Assembly: GCF_002646595.1 (NCBI RefSeq)
Contig: NZ_PDUD01000045.1
Location: 1 to 64,000 of the forward strand
Direction of reading: 5' to 3'
DNA length: 64,000 bases
From: Flavilitoribacter nigricans DSM 23189 = NBRC 102662
Lineage (GTDB): Bacteria; Bacteroidota; Bacteroidia; Chitinophagales; Saprospiraceae
The notes under the pieces were generated by a model. That model was not told the DNA's origin, searched no databases, and saw nothing but the letters and a program-made list of their open reading frames with translations. Below are positions 63,522-64,000 of the stretch, one piece after another. Position 1 is the stretch's first letter, and each line of letters starts with the position of its first letter. A program made the position numbers and the translations under genes.

Positions 63522-64000
63522 TTATTCCTCACCAAAGGCAGTAGGTTCTGCTTCGGAAAGTACCATCGGGATCTCTTCCCGAATAGCCTTCCGGTAAGCA
63601 TAAGGCATATCCTCACTGTAATCGCGGCCGTATTTTTTCTGTGCCAACTCGTTCCAAAGCTCGTTGTAGGCAGCTTTGAGTTCGTTGTATACAGACAGGT
63701 AGGTACCGTATTCCGTACCCCGGTCGTTTTTCAGTGAAATAATGGCTTTGGTGGGTTTCTCTGACAGATCCGGACGGTTGGTTGGGTTGGCGATGAACTC
63801 CTTCGCAAAGTCTTTCAACTCTTCCACGCGCATGGGTTCTCCCCGTACCAGCAACTGATTCTGAGCGTTTACCAGTACTGCAAAAACATTACGTTCCTTC
63901 AGTTTGGTAATATCGGGCTCTTCCTCTGACCAGATCGGCAGTTTTACCAGGATACCTTTATCTTCCACGATGGTAGTAGTTACCAAGAAGAAGATCAGCA
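63522..64000 (-). CDS. exbD: ExbD/TolR protein, partial (N-terminus beyond the window)
   Basis: Runs off the right edge; the visible 3' part encodes about 159 residues. The first visible residues (LIFFLVTTTIVEDKG) are the end of the ExbD membrane helix. Periplasmic domain with NVFAVLVNAQNQLLVRGEPM and YLSVYNELKAAYNEL, ending AEPTAFGEE. Paralogue of the following exbD; a pair of ExbD genes after exbB is common in the phylum. Confidence 0.88.
   Translation of the reverse strand, partial: LIFFLVTTTIVEDKGILVKLPIWSEEEPDITKLKERNVFAVLVNAQNQLLVRGEPMRVEELKDFAKEFIANPTNRPDLSEKPTKAIISLKNDRGTEYGTYLSVYNELKAAYNELWNELAQKKYGRDYSEDMPYAYRKAIREEIPMVLSEAEPTAFGEE

Overview
The window reads as chromosomal DNA from a Bacteroidota bacterium, most likely of the Saprospiria/Lewinella type. 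Evidence: a nearly complete type IX secretion (T9SS)/gliding core (porP/sprF-like, gldK, gldL, gldM, gldN), a large secreted protein with the T9SS type B C-terminal sorting domain, a hybrid two-component sensor of the Reg_prop/Y_Y_Y/HTH_18 type, families largely confined to the phylum (DUF5686, DUF4293, DUF2490, OstA-like, BatE-like), and repeated matches to the Bacteroidota -7 promoter box TAnnTTTG upstream of genes. Base composition looks close to balanced, with AT-rich intergenic regions. I see no rRNA, tRNA, CRISPR array, prophage or intact insertion sequence.

Layout. 1-5.6 kb: terminator-like and palindromic repeats, a T9SS type B surface protein, a lipoprotein PhoA-type alkaline phosphatase, and the end of a leftward run (hypothetical, era, der, rfbC, rfbD) that extends to 9.2 kb. 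9.3-13.6 kb: hypotheticals, a NadR-like kinase, a CPBP protease homologue and an alpha/beta hydrolase fold protein without an obvious nucleophile. 13.7-16.6 kb: a TPP riboswitch with a very long P3 arm in front of a TonB-dependent receptor, which predicts thiamine-compound uptake. 16.7-18.8 kb: an outer-membrane protein, a TetR regulator with paired operators, and two small membrane proteins. 19-24.7 kb: a coiled-coil protein, an M24 peptidase and a 1046-residue protein resembling the N-terminal part of bacterial 'DNA repair ATPase' proteins but lacking any ATPase module; the first and third share an upstream motif at the same spacing. 24.9-25.5 kb: riboflavin synthase.

25.7-32.7 kb holds the T9SS core, transcribed leftward as porP/sprF-like, gldK, a methyltransferase, gldL, gldM, gldN, with strong hairpins after gldK and between gldM and gldN. 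32.9-40.2 kb: a DUF255 thioredoxin-like protein, a TPR protein with a membrane partner, and an S9 peptidase. 40.5-42.5 kb: a membrane protein, a sulfotransferase and a DUF2490 protein. 42.6-42.83 kb is a run of hairpins without a convincing gene, a candidate structured RNA or repeat element. 43.0-47.5 kb: a sugar catabolic cluster (AgaS-like SIS isomerase, PfkB kinase, amidohydrolase, DeoR regulator). 47.5-53.4 kb: a thioredoxin, a DUF3239-like membrane protein, a DUF5686 outer-membrane protein and a TolB-N/TPR membrane protein. The last is divergent from the 1494-residue hybrid sensor/regulator at 53.7-58.2 kb. 58.2-64 kb: BatE-like, OstA-like (LPS transport), an FAD oxidoreductase, a DUF4293 protein and two ExbD/TolR proteins, the last cut by the window edge.

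Family assignments come from reading the translations, not from database searches. Bacteroidota genes rarely carry strong Shine-Dalgarno sites, so start choices rest mainly on signal peptides, family length and context.
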